Source: Candidatus Bipolaricaulota bacterium (GTDB lineage Bacteria; Bipolaricaulota; Bipolaricaulia; UBA7950; UBA9294). From it: a stretch of 6,100 bases of DNA. Both the position numbers and the translations under genes were made by a program. Within the stretch, counting starts at the first letter, position 1. Each line of letters begins with the position of its first letter. The notes under the pieces are model-generated. The model made no database searches. It was not told the origin of the DNA and saw nothing but the letters and a program-made list of their open reading frames with translations. Below, in pieces: positions 1-5,154 of this stretch. The stretch is from assembly GCA_018399865.1 (NCBI GenBank), contig JAGYNL010000208.1, positions 1 to 6,100 on the forward strand, in the 5' to 3' direction.

Positions 1-1
1 T

Positions 2-202
2 ATACTTGCCGGGTTTGGTCCTTTGGAGTCGTTTTCTGGGACTATATCGGCGCTGAGTAACGTTGGACCAAGCTACATCGACCGGGCAGCTTATGTTAGC
101 ATGAACTCAGGACTTAAGGTATTCTATATTTTGGTGATGGTTGCAGGAAGGTTGGAGATTTTGCCGCTTCTACTGGTTTTCTCACGCCGGGTGTGGCATT
201 AG
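2..202 (+). CDS. trkH: TrkH-type potassium uptake channel subunit, C-terminal end only (5' end outside window)
   Basis: Frame 2 is open from the window edge to a TAG at 200-202 and gives 66 residues. They match the end of the TrkH/KtrB membrane subunit of bacterial K+ uptake systems. The stretch SNVGPSY (about residues 23-29 of the fragment) resembles the fourth selectivity-filter loop, where family members carry N-V/I-G-P. The last helix contains the family signature GRLEILP, and the protein ends shortly after in basic and aromatic residues (SRRVWH), as TrkH proteins usually do. TrkH forms the K+-conducting pore in the inner membrane and is gated by a cytoplasmic TrkA ring, encoded immediately downstream. 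The SD of trkA begins inside this stop codon, so the two genes are one transcription unit. Only the C-terminus is visible, so the TrkH-versus-KtrB subtype cannot be decided. Confidence 0.88.
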   Translation: MLAGFGPLESFSGTISALSNVGPSYIDRAAYVSMNSGLKVFYILVMVAGRLEILPLLLVFSRRVWH

Positions 203-206
203 GAGG
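201..206 (+). promoter_or_regulatory. Ribosome binding site that sets the trkA start
   Basis: AGGAGG lies four bases before the ATG at 211 and overlaps the trkH stop codon (TAG at 200-202). It supports ATG 211 over the in-frame GTG at 193, which lies upstream of this site. Confidence 0.8.
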
Positions 207-210
207 CACA

Positions 211-1011
211 ATGCGCGTAGTCATTGCTGGAGCAGGAATGACGGGAAGACGTCTGATGTCTAAGCTAGCCGCTGATCACTATGATGTGGTGGCCATTGAT
301 CTTAACCGCGACGTGTGCGAGATGGTGAGCGCAAAGTTAGGTGTATCTGCGATTTGCGGGAATGCGACCGATGTAGCGACATTGGAAGAGGCGGAGATCG
401 AGCAGGCCGATGTGGCGGTTGGGATGATGCACCAAAGCGCGGATAATTTAGCTTTTAGTCTGCTTTCTAAGAGCTCTGGGGTAAAAAGGGTAATCACTCG
501 CATGGCCAATCCTAAGTATGCTGGGGCATACCTACAGGCAGGTGTTACTACCGTGATTGACGTGACCGGGCTCTTTCTGGATCGGCTTGTATTGGAGATT
601 GAACGCCCTGAGATCCACGAGATTGCTAGCTTTGGTGCTGGGGCAGGGACGATAATTGGCGTTACAGTGCCGGAGAAATCTCACATTGTGGGAAGGACAG
701 TACGTGATGTAATGTCAGATAAGCGCTATCCGAAGGATTGCTTAATAGTTGGAATTTTCCGTGGGGAAACCGAACGGCTTGTTATTCCTAATGGGACTGA
801 GCTTATCGGCGCAGGAGATCAGCTTGTGCTTTGTGCACTTACTGCGACTGCAAAAGACATACCTCAATACTTCGAGACCAGGAAGGGAATATCCTCTCTT
901 TTTGGAGGTAAGAGGAGCCAGACTGCACCCAGGGCAGCCTCTCAAACACAGGTCGAGCTTGACAGTGCCTTGGAAGAAGGGGAGAACGAAAGCCAGGGTG
1001 TTAGCAAGTGA
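211..1011 (+). CDS. trkA: TrkA-family K+ uptake regulatory subunit (single RCK unit)
   Basis: The 266-residue protein is the cytoplasmic NAD(H)-binding gate partner of TrkH. Residues 1-125 form an RCK_N Rossmann fold: strand MRVVIAG, nucleotide loop GAGMTG (7-12), acidic D30 at the end of the second strand (VVAIDLN), and GNATD at 50-54 in the usual GDAT position. Residues about 143-215 form an RCK_C (TrkA_C) domain with LIVGIFR and the GDQLVL strand (202-207). It has one RCK_N/RCK_C pair, as in KtrA and many TrkA proteins, and not the tandem pair of E. coli TrkA. About 50 residues follow the RCK_C domain; from about 235 they are Ser/Gln/Glu rich, look disordered and are not part of the core family. 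The start at 211 follows from the SD at 201-206; a GTG at 193 would add six residues. The stop touches the stop of the convergent gene. K+ gating by nucleotide binding is family knowledge. Confidence 0.93.
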   Translation: MRVVIAGAGMTGRRLMSKLAADHYDVVAIDLNRDVCEMVSAKLGVSAICGNATDVATLEEAEIEQADVAVGMMHQSADNLAFSLLSKSSGVKRVITRMANPKYAGAYLQAGVTTVIDVTGLFLDRLVLEIERPEIHEIASFGAGAGTIIGVTVPEKSHIVGRTVRDVMSDKRYPKDCLIVGIFRGETERLVIPNGTELIGAGDQLVLCALTATAKDIPQYFETRKGISSLFGGKRSQTAPRAASQTQVELDSALEEGENESQGVSK

Positions 1012-1737
1012 CTAATCACTGCCTGAAAAAGGTGGTTGTTTTTCAATTGTGACATCGAAGAACACAAGATGTAAGGCGACTGAATACGGTGGTTGGTTTT
1101 TGTTATCTAGCTCATCGGAGTGCAGAAGTAGTGTAACCTCTGTCCTTTTTGGATCGGAGAATCCAGTCTTGTCGCGCAGTAAGGGGCTGTACACAAGTCC
1201 ACTCTGACGTATTGACCCATCCGCGCGGCGAAGCGCATTGGCAACTGACCACTGGCCAATAAGATCTTCGTAGAACAATTCTCCATCTAGGTAAAGGTCA
1301 AAAATGGCTTGGCCGGTGAGTATAGCGTGTGTGGGGGGGAGCTTAGCATCGCCTTCATCGAGCTCGCTATTTATCCGTAGATCCTGCAGTATGTCGATGA
1401 AATCACCTGCTCTAGCTACGATTTCGATATTTCCGGCAAGTTTGTCTGTGGCTGAAGTTTGAATCGGGTTAGAGGCTTTTGTTGTAGATACTGAAGCATA
1501 GATGGACGCGCTCTTGTCGGGGCCAACACTTAACCACATGGAACCGGTTAGCTCTTGCACGCCTTCTCCATCATAGCAAAAATTATCACCGTACCCACCG
1601 ATTGCTAGGGGAATCTCTGCCCGAACAAACCAACTCGGATCAGCGTTTGGTAAAGGCTCAGGTGGTTGGGGAAGCAAAACAGCAAGACCCACGAAAGCGG
1701 CCACAATTCCTATCAGAATGAGTATTCGATATGTCAC
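1012..1737 (-). CDS. Hypothetical protein with N-terminal membrane anchor or signal peptide
   Basis: I do not recognise this 241-residue protein. It starts with GTG (1735-1737) behind AGAGGATGGAAG, where GAGG is ten bases and GGAAG three bases upstream, so the ribosome site is acceptable but not strong. Residues 5-22 are a hydrophobic helix after a short MTYR head, followed by a proline-rich linker (PQPPEPLP, 23-30). This fits a signal peptide or single membrane anchor with the rest outside the cytoplasm. There is no lipobox cysteine; the only cysteine is C54 (GDNFCYDG). The rest reads as alternating beta-strands with many Ser/Thr/Asp, and segments such as GQWSVANALR (161-170) and DGSIRQSG (173-180) may be useful for family searches. 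The gene is 389 bases downstream of the DHH gene in the same direction, but an intrinsic terminator lies between them, so it probably has its own promoter. Length, start and uninterrupted frame suggest a real gene; its function is unknown. Confidence 0.72.
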   Translation of the reverse strand: MTYRILILIGIVAAFVGLAVLLPQPPEPLPNADPSWFVRAEIPLAIGGYGDNFCYDGEGVQELTGSMWLSVGPDKSASIYASVSTTKASNPIQTSATDKLAGNIEIVARAGDFIDILQDLRINSELDEGDAKLPPTHAILTGQAIFDLYLDGELFYEDLIGQWSVANALRRADGSIRQSGLVYSPLLRDKTGFSDPKRTEVTLLLHSDELDNKNQPPYSVALHLVFFDVTIEKQPPFSGSD

Positions 1738-1781
1738 AGTCTTCCATCCTCTAAGATTACCATACGAAGTGAAACTGTGCC

Positions 1782-1808
1782 AACCAGGTTGCAGGAAATC
1801 AACCTGTT
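1782..1808 (-). repeat. Imperfect inverted repeat upstream of the hypothetical gene
   Basis: On the minus strand AACAGGTTG and CAACCTGGTT can pair as nine base pairs with one bulged G around an eight-base loop. The inner arm is itself part of a perfect small palindrome CAACC-A-GGTTG (1781-1791). It sits 45-71 bases before the GTG start, a suitable place for an operator or a leader hairpin. No T-tract follows, so it is not a terminator. Confidence 0.35.
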
Positions 1809-1998
1809 ACTTACCATATGGCTTAACAAAAGCAAAGGTTCGCTGATGGGTGACATACCTGTGGACTGACTAGGAGAAGCTATACTGCGGTTTTCGGCAA
1901 GACCAAACTCTAATGATATTCACTCACGCGATTAGTTAAGAAAGATGCAGTATTTTGTGAGAAACATGTAGAAACCAAGATAGGATTACAGACAAGGC

Positions 1999-2025
1999 AA
2001 AAAGAAAGTCGGGACATCCCCCGAC
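1999..2025 (-). terminator. Rho-independent terminator for the DHH phosphoesterase gene
   Basis: Reading the minus strand, a perfect six-pair GC-rich stem GTCGGG/CCCGAC (2025-2020 with 2013-2008) encloses the loop GGATGT and is followed at once by TTTCTTTTT (2007-1999). This is a textbook intrinsic terminator oriented to stop transcripts leaving the DHH gene, whose stop codon is about 100 bases upstream. It separates that gene from the hypothetical gene downstream. Confidence 0.85.
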
Positions 2026-2032
2026 ACTCAGT

Positions 2033-2062
2033 AAGATACGATATATGTACAGCATATGTCAA
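2033..2062 (-). promoter_or_regulatory. Promoter-like element with a dyad in its spacer, directly before the terminator
   Basis: The minus strand shows a perfect -35 TTGACA (2062-2057), an 18-base spacer and TATCTT (2038-2033; four of six -10 matches). The spacer region contains an inverted repeat, GATATATG (2040-2047) and CATATGTC (2053-2060) around five bases, with seven of eight arm positions paired. Predicted initiation near 2025 coincides with the first base of the terminator hairpin, so a transcript would end almost at once. It could be chance in an AT-rich spacer, or a regulated start with an attenuator for the hypothetical gene. Confidence 0.3.
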
Positions 2063-2126
2063 GGGGCAGGCGAAAACCACCTACAAAACGCTTTTATCAA
2101 GAATTTCGTAGCCCAATCGGAAGTGG

Positions 2127-3092
2127 TTACAAAGCTTTTCTTGCTTCATCGATAACCATCTTAACCATGGCTTTCGGATTCGCATTCTTGCAGGTGCAGC
2201 CGGCAGCCCGAGCATGGCCTCCGCCTCCGAACTTCAAGGCTACCTTGCTTACGTCCGCGTAGTTCTTGGATCTAAATGATATGTGGATGTCTTCCTTGGG
2301 CCATTCGATGAACAAAATGGCGATCTCTACTCCTTGTAATGATCTGATTTCCTCTACTATGTCATCGGCGTCCTCGTCGGTGCACCCGGTAGCTGTTAGC
2401 ATCTGGGCTGATATTTCTGACCAGGCTAGCTTTCCATGTTCTACTTTATGTAATCTATCGAACGTCTGACACAGCAATTTGATCTGTCTTAGGTTTTTTT
2501 GTTCGAGAACCGCGGAAGAAAGGCGTTGAATATTTGCTCCTGCTTTTACTAGCTCAGCAGCATAATGAAATACCTTATAGTCCACGTTGGAGTACTTGAA
2601 GAAGCCTGTATCTGTAGCAATACCTAGCAGATTAATCTGCGCTAAACGGGTGTCGTACTCCACTAGTTCTTTTCCGATTTCGTAGATGATTACAGCCGCC
2701 GCCGCGTATGCAGAATCATAGAAATCAAGCTTGCCAAATCCACAATTAGTTTGGTGATGGTCAATGTTGATGTCCGGTTTCCTGCCCTTGAGCAGGATTA
2801 CTGCGTCACCAATTCGGGACAAGTCAGAACAATCAACCGTGACTGTGGTGTCGTACTCATAGGCTTTGAGTTCACTGACATCCTTGATAAGCTTTACCCC
2901 AACTAGCTTTCTATAATGCAGTGGGATTTCTCCTGCTATGCAGCCTTCGGCTGTCTTTCCCAACTTTCGCATAATCATAACCAAACTGGCGACCGAGCTG
3001 ATATCGTCCCCATCTGGCTTGATGTGCCCAATAACTAGCAGACGATTTGCCTTTTTTAGTTGTTCTATCACTCGGTGTAAATCAACTTGCAT
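2127..3092 (-). CDS. nrnA: DHH/DHHA1 phosphoesterase, NrnA/Pde2 type (oligoribonuclease, pAp or c-di-AMP/pApA phosphodiesterase)
   Basis: The complete protein of 321 residues has the normal length for stand-alone DHH-DHHA1 enzymes. All metal-site motifs of the DHH domain are present: H23, D27 and D29 (GHIKPDGD), D87 (VDCSD), D111-H112-H113 with N116 (DHHQTN), and D161 (GIATDTGFFKYSN). The C-terminal DHHA1 substrate domain carries R274 (ISFRSKN) and GGGGHARAAG (289-298). Family members use two Mn ions to hydrolyse short RNA oligonucleotides, 3'-phosphoadenosine 5'-phosphate, or c-di-AMP/pApA; the sequence does not separate these. Motif I reads DISS where most relatives have a D-x-x-G-S pattern, a small and probably tolerated change. 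ATG 3092 is the only plausible start because an in-frame TAG lies about 13 bases upstream. Its own SD (AGGTAGG, about 11 bases away) is mediocre. It is divergent from rex and ends at the terminator at 1999-2025. Confidence 0.93.
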   Translation of the reverse strand: MQVDLHRVIEQLKKANRLLVIGHIKPDGDDISSVASLVMIMRKLGKTAEGCIAGEIPLHYRKLVGVKLIKDVSELKAYEYDTTVTVDCSDLSRIGDAVILLKGRKPDINIDHHQTNCGFGKLDFYDSAYAAAAVIIYEIGKELVEYDTRLAQINLLGIATDTGFFKYSNVDYKVFHYAAELVKAGANIQRLSSAVLEQKNLRQIKLLCQTFDRLHKVEHGKLAWSEISAQMLTATGCTDEDADDIVEEIRSLQGVEIAILFIEWPKEDIHISFRSKNYADVSKVALKFGGGGHARAAGCTCKNANPKAMVKMVIDEARKAL

Positions 3093-3151
3093 CTTAGCAT
3101 GTACCTACCTTTAAATAAGTCGCCTAACATCCTATATAGGAGGGGCTTCAT
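3068..3151 (-). CDS. Possible 27-residue leader ORF overlapping the DHH gene start
   Basis: An ATG at 3151 follows a strong GGAGGT (3164-3159) at seven-base spacing and opens a 27-codon frame beginning MKPLLYRML. The frame ends in TGA at 3068-3070, 25 bases inside the DHH gene in another frame. The SD is stronger than that of the DHH gene, so ribosomes loading here could influence DHH translation. The peptide has no recognised domain; it may be chance or a regulatory upstream ORF. Confidence 0.3.
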   Translation of the reverse strand: MKPLLYRMLGDLFKGRYMLRCKLIYTE

Positions 3152-3164
3152 ATGAACTACCTCC
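3138..3164. promoter_or_regulatory. Near-palindromic double SD/start element
   Basis: AGGAGG (3138-3143) on the plus strand and GGAGGT (3164-3159) on the minus strand face each other around the ten-base palindrome TTCATATGAA (3147-3156). Each strand therefore shows an SD and an ATG at seven- to eight-base spacing. The plus-strand start at 3152 opens only eight codons (MNYLRKRS, stop TAA at 3176-3178); the minus-strand start opens 27. The symmetry could equally be an operator or an RNA hairpin in the DHH leader. Confidence 0.4.
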
Positions 3165-3180
3165 GAAAGCGCAGCTAATA

Positions 3181-3186
3181 AGTATA
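3181..3186 (-). promoter_or_regulatory. Candidate -10 element for the DHH gene
   Basis: TATACT on the minus strand matches five of six -10 positions. It would start transcription near 3174, about ten bases before the GGAGGT of the leader ORF and about 80 bases before the DHH ATG. No good -35 lies at 16-18 bases; TTGCCC at 20 bases is the nearest. Position supports it more than sequence does. Confidence 0.35.
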
Positions 3187-3346
3187 CATCATGCTCAGAT
3201 TAGACAGGGCAATTACAACCAACTTAGAGATGCAGGCAAGAAAGAAAACACGGCAGCGTTTACTTTTTCTTCCGGGAAGTTTCGTTTTGAAGGGGAATCG
3301 GCGAAGTAGCAATAGGCACGTGCAGAAAACTTGCCCGACATTTAAC

Positions 3347-3375
3347 TTGACAAGCTTGGAAATCTGTGTTATAAA
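3347..3375 (+). promoter_or_regulatory. Sigma-70-type promoter of rex and the mrp operon
   Basis: TTGACA (3347-3352, perfect -35) and TATAAA (3370-3375, five of six -10 matches) are separated by exactly 17 bases. Initiation is expected near 3382, giving a leader of roughly 35 bases before the rex ATG. The start point falls at the first base of the Rex operator, so bound Rex would block initiation. Confidence 0.85.
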
Positions 3376-3381
3376 TCGGGC

Positions 3382-3399
3382 TTGTGAACGTGAGCACAA
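3382..3399 (+). promoter_or_regulatory. Rex operator (autoregulatory site)
   Basis: TTGTGAACGTGAGCACAA has the TTGTG/CACAA inverted ends of Rex sites and agrees at 15 of 18 positions with the remembered actinobacterial form TTGTGAACGCGTTCACAA. It lies seven bases after the -10 hexamer and before the rex ribosome site. Rex in its NAD+-rich state would bind here and repress its own operon; NADH would release it. The site is recognised by eye, and the right half is the weaker one. Confidence 0.85.
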
Positions 3400-3417
3400 T
3401 CACAAAAGGGATGTGTG

Positions 3418-4044
3418 ATGGCGAAACACGTGGATGTACCGGAAGAGACAATGCAACGCATGCTTTCATATCTGCGTGAGCTTGACTGCATGTTGAATGA
3501 AGGCCATGAAAGCTTCTCTTCCCAAACCCTAGCCAAGATGCTTCATACGAATCCGGCCCAAATCCGAAAGGATTTGTCCTATTTTGGTGAGTTTGGAACC
3601 CGTGGGGTTGGTTACGACACCAAGCGGCTTATACAGGAGCTCCGTGGCATCCTGAAGCTCGACCGCAGCTGGCGATTTGCGCTAATCGGAGTTGGACACA
3701 TTGGTTCAGCTCTCCTGCTTAACCCGGAGTTGGATCGTCAAGGTTTTCATATAGTGCTGGCATTCGATAACGATCCCGAAATAATCGGCAAGAAATGCGG
3801 GAGCGTTGTTGTTGAGAATGTGGCAAACCTCAGCAAACGAATCACCGAAGAGAAGGTGCAATTAGCAATTGTTGCTACGCCTGTGGAATGCGCTCAAGAT
3901 ATGGCGGACACACTTATTGATGCCGGCATTAAAGGCTTTCTCTGCTTTGCTCCGTGTCATTTACAGGTTCCAGATAATATAAGAATCGTGCCGATAGATA
4001 TTCCCATGGCCTTGGGAAAACTGGTCTACCACATGGAGGTATAG
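3418..4044 (+). CDS. rex: Redox-sensing transcriptional repressor Rex
   Basis: The 208 residues match the usual Rex length. An N-terminal winged-helix domain (about 1-80) includes the conserved block IRKDLSYFGEFGTRGVGY (49-66), which contains the DNA-recognition helix. A Rossmann domain follows with GVGHIG (91-96) and FDNDP (116-120), where D117 is placed to hold the NAD(H) ribose. The C-terminal helix DIPMALGKLVYHM is the dimer-swapping helix. Rex represses fermentation and anaerobic-respiration genes while NAD+ dominates and leaves DNA when NADH rises. ATG 3418 is chosen because AAAAGGG (3404-3410) lies seven bases upstream; GTG 3415 would add one residue. The promoter and operator in front indicate autoregulation. 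The gene ends two bases before mrpE and carries the mrpE SD in its last codons, so it leads the antiporter operon. Confidence 0.97.
   Translation: MAKHVDVPEETMQRMLSYLRELDCMLNEGHESFSSQTLAKMLHTNPAQIRKDLSYFGEFGTRGVGYDTKRLIQELRGILKLDRSWRFALIGVGHIGSALLLNPELDRQGFHIVLAFDNDPEIIGKKCGSVVVENVANLSKRITEEKVQLAIVATPVECAQDMADTLIDAGIKGFLCFAPCHLQVPDNIRIVPIDIPMALGKLVYHMEV
4035..4040 (+). promoter_or_regulatory. Ribosome binding site inside rex that sets the TTG start of mrpE
   Basis: GGAGGT ends six bases before TTG 4047 and lies within the last codons of rex. Its spacing makes TTG the best start for mrpE and implies translational coupling with rex. Confidence 0.8.
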
Positions 4045-4046
4045 CG

Positions 4047-4559
4047 TTGCGCGCACAAGGTGAACACATTATTCAGCGTTACATAGCTGTGTTTGTGGTG
4101 TCATATGGGGTTTGGCTTGCTCTTGTTGGCACATTGCATTGGCAGGAGCTTCTCATGGGAGGAGTGTTTTCAGCCATTGTGGCCGGTTTCGGTTGGCGTT
4201 ACTTCTCTCAGGTAGGCTTCTCTACAATTAGCTTGAAGAAGCTTCTCTATATGTTAATATATATCCCGGTCTTTTTTTGGGCAATGATAAAGGCTAACTT
4301 CGATGTTGCTTATCGAGTGATTCACCCCCGTATGCCTATTAAGCCGGGTGTTGTGATGATAGAAACGGATCTGGAATCAGATAGTGGGAAGCTTGCGCTT
4401 GCCAACTCGATTACCCTGACTCCGGGAACCTTGACCATGGATGTTGAAGAAGACAAGATGCTCATTCATTGGATTAATGTGAAGACCTCGGATACCAAAG
4501 AAGCTACCAAAATCATCGGCAATCGATTTGAACGTTTCCTGAAGGTGATCTTCTCATGA
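4047..4559 (+). CDS. mrpE: Mrp/Mnh-type Na+/H+ antiporter subunit E (MbhA-like)
   Basis: The 170-residue protein is of normal MrpE length. Three membrane helices are visible (about 11-31, 33-50 and 65-85), followed by a cytoplasmic domain with the family signature NSITLTPGTLTMDV (120-133) and IHW (140-142). MrpE is a small accessory subunit needed for assembly and activity of the multi-subunit cation/proton antiporter; in Mbh complexes the same subunit is called MbhA. Translation starts at TTG, supported by GGAGGT six bases upstream; no in-frame ATG lies near this SD. The stop overlaps the mrpF start as ATGA (4556-4559). The gene sits two bases after rex, which is not the usual partner of mrp genes. 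Confidence 0.94.
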   Translation: MRAQGEHIIQRYIAVFVVSYGVWLALVGTLHWQELLMGGVFSAIVAGFGWRYFSQVGFSTISLKKLLYMLIYIPVFFWAMIKANFDVAYRVIHPRMPIKPGVVMIETDLESDSGKLALANSITLTPGTLTMDVEEDKMLIHWINVKTSDTKEATKIIGNRFERFLKVIFS

Positions 4560-4807
4560 TATGGCTGTTGTTTTTGTCCTTAAGTGCAGGGGGAATTGCT
4601 CTTTGCTTGATACGAGCGGCATTAGGTCCAACGACTTCTGATAGGGTCGTAGGAGTGGACGGTACAGTCACCATAAGCATTGCACTAATGGTATTACTTG
4701 CATCGTTTTTTGACCGTCAGATCTATTTGGATGTGTCACTGGTATACGCTGTTCTTGGTTTTATCGGGGTTCTCGCGGTCGCCCGCTATATGGAACGGGG
4801 GGTATGA
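4556..4807 (+). CDS. mrpF: Mrp/Mnh-type antiporter subunit F (MbhB-like)
   Basis: The 83-residue protein forms three membrane helices (about 2-20, 36-53 and 58-77) with the subunit F signature ALGPTTSDRVVGVD (22-35), including the conserved D35 in the second helix and R20 before it. Length and topology are typical for MrpF. It is a small membrane subunit of the Na+/H+ antiporter or of the ion-translocating arm of Mbh-type complexes. The start ATG overlaps the mrpE stop by four bases, with GAAGG about ten bases before it, and its own stop overlaps mrpG the same way. The operon position E-F-G is the standard order of these three small subunits. Confidence 0.93.
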   Translation: MIWLLFLSLSAGGIALCLIRAALGPTTSDRVVGVDGTVTISIALMVLLASFFDRQIYLDVSLVYAVLGFIGVLAVARYMERGV

Positions 4808-5154
4808 TGTATACATTTGGGCAGGTGTTAATTGGGCTTGGAACTGCATTCCTATTCCTGGGTGGCTTGGGGATCTTTCGTTTTCCAGATGTTTACAATC
4901 GCCTGCAGGCAGGAACGAAGTGTACCACGCTAGGGGCTTTTTCCACGATCTTAGGAGTGGGATTTGTCCATCCAAGTTGGATGCCGAAAGCGGCAATCAT
5001 TGCTGTATTTATTCTCCTCACTAACCCCATCAGCGCTCACGCGCTAGCGCGAGCGACCTACAAGAGTGGGGTGAAGCTGTGGGATAAGAGTGTCATCGAT
5101 CGCTGTAAGGAGTTCGATGGTTGCAAGGAAGTCTCGGATCAGGAGGAAACATGA
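4804..5154 (+). CDS. mrpG: Mrp/Mnh-type antiporter subunit G (MbhC-like)
   Basis: The 116-residue protein has three membrane helices and both subunit G signatures: GIFRFPDVYNRL (23-34) with T38-K39 following, and TNPISAHALARA (73-84). The tail from about 90 is hydrophilic and contains two cysteines (KEFDGCKEV region and C101); it is somewhat longer than the minimal family core. MrpG is a structural subunit of the antiporter membrane arm. ATG 4804 overlaps the mrpF stop; a second ATG at 4807 is three bases later and is better spaced from the GGGGGG at 4797-4802, so the true start may be one codon downstream. The 3' end carries the SD of the next gene. Confidence 0.93.
   Translation: MMYTFGQVLIGLGTAFLFLGGLGIFRFPDVYNRLQAGTKCTTLGAFSTILGVGFVHPSWMPKAAIIAVFILLTNPISAHALARATYKSGVKLWDKSVIDRCKEFDGCKEVSDQEET
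5141..5146 (+). promoter_or_regulatory. Ribosome binding site that sets the DUF4040/MbhD start
   Basis: AGGAGG lies four bases before ATG 5151, inside the last codons of mrpG. It rules out the in-frame TTG at 5121, which precedes it. Confidence 0.8.

Larger units (their letters stand above)
1738..2126. other. 389-base intergenic gap between the hypothetical gene and the DHH gene
   Basis: I find no convincing gene here; open frames on either strand are short and lack SD support. It holds the terminator at 1999-2025, a promoter-like TTGACA/TATCTT with a dyad at 2033-2062, and an imperfect hairpin at 1782-1808 close to the hypothetical gene. TTACCATA occurs twice (1757-1764 and 1811-1818). Two weak minus-strand promoter candidates could serve the hypothetical gene: a TATCAT hexamer at 1913-1918 without a good -35, and TTGGCA (1778-1783) with an extended -10 TGGTAATCT (hexamer 1754-1759) at 18-base spacing. 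The second would start transcription inside the proposed ribosome site, which argues against it. Confidence 0.6.
3093..3417. other. Divergent control region between the DHH gene and rex
   Basis: This 325-base stretch contains the rex promoter and Rex operator (3347-3399), a minus-strand -10 candidate (3181-3186), the near-symmetric SD/ATG element (3138-3164), and short palindromes CCTATATAGG (3131-3140), CTTCC-G-GGAAG (3269-3279) and GCACGTGC (3316-3323). I see nothing clearly functional in 3190-3340. An open plus-strand frame from ATG 3191 runs across the rex promoter, lacks a good SD and looks random, so I do not call it a gene. Confidence 0.6.

Noticed and set aside
1666..1869. Plus-strand 67-codon frame across the start of the hypothetical gene and the gap
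   Set aside because: No SD and no recognisable protein; it overlaps the real minus-strand start and is best explained as a shadow.
1882..1953. Seven-base inverted repeat ATACTGC/GCAGTAT in the gap
   Set aside because: The arms are 58 bases apart and short; expected by chance in a spacer of this size.
2056..2262. Plus-strand 68-codon frame at the end of the DHH gene
   Set aside because: It is mostly antisense to the conserved DHHA1 glycine-rich motif, so its length comes from the real gene's codon pattern.
3242..3279. Imperfect AT-rich inverted repeat and CTTCC-G-GGAAG palindrome in the divergent region
   Set aside because: Pairing needs bulges and mismatches, no T-tract follows, and the five-base palindrome is too short to name as an operator.
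3191..3418. 75-codon plus-strand frame upstream of rex
   Set aside because: It lacks an SD, runs through the rex promoter, operator and ribosome site, and its composition (many Arg, Lys, Asn and Cys) looks random.
3399..3419. Possible hairpin ATCACA/TGTGAT holding the rex SD in its loop and the start codon in its stem
   Set aside because: Only six mostly weak pairs; too unstable to claim translational control, and partly formed by Rex-site-like half repeats.
4698..5024. 108-codon frame overlapping mrpF and mrpG
   Set aside because: It overlaps two clearly identified antiporter genes in another frame and shows no family motif.
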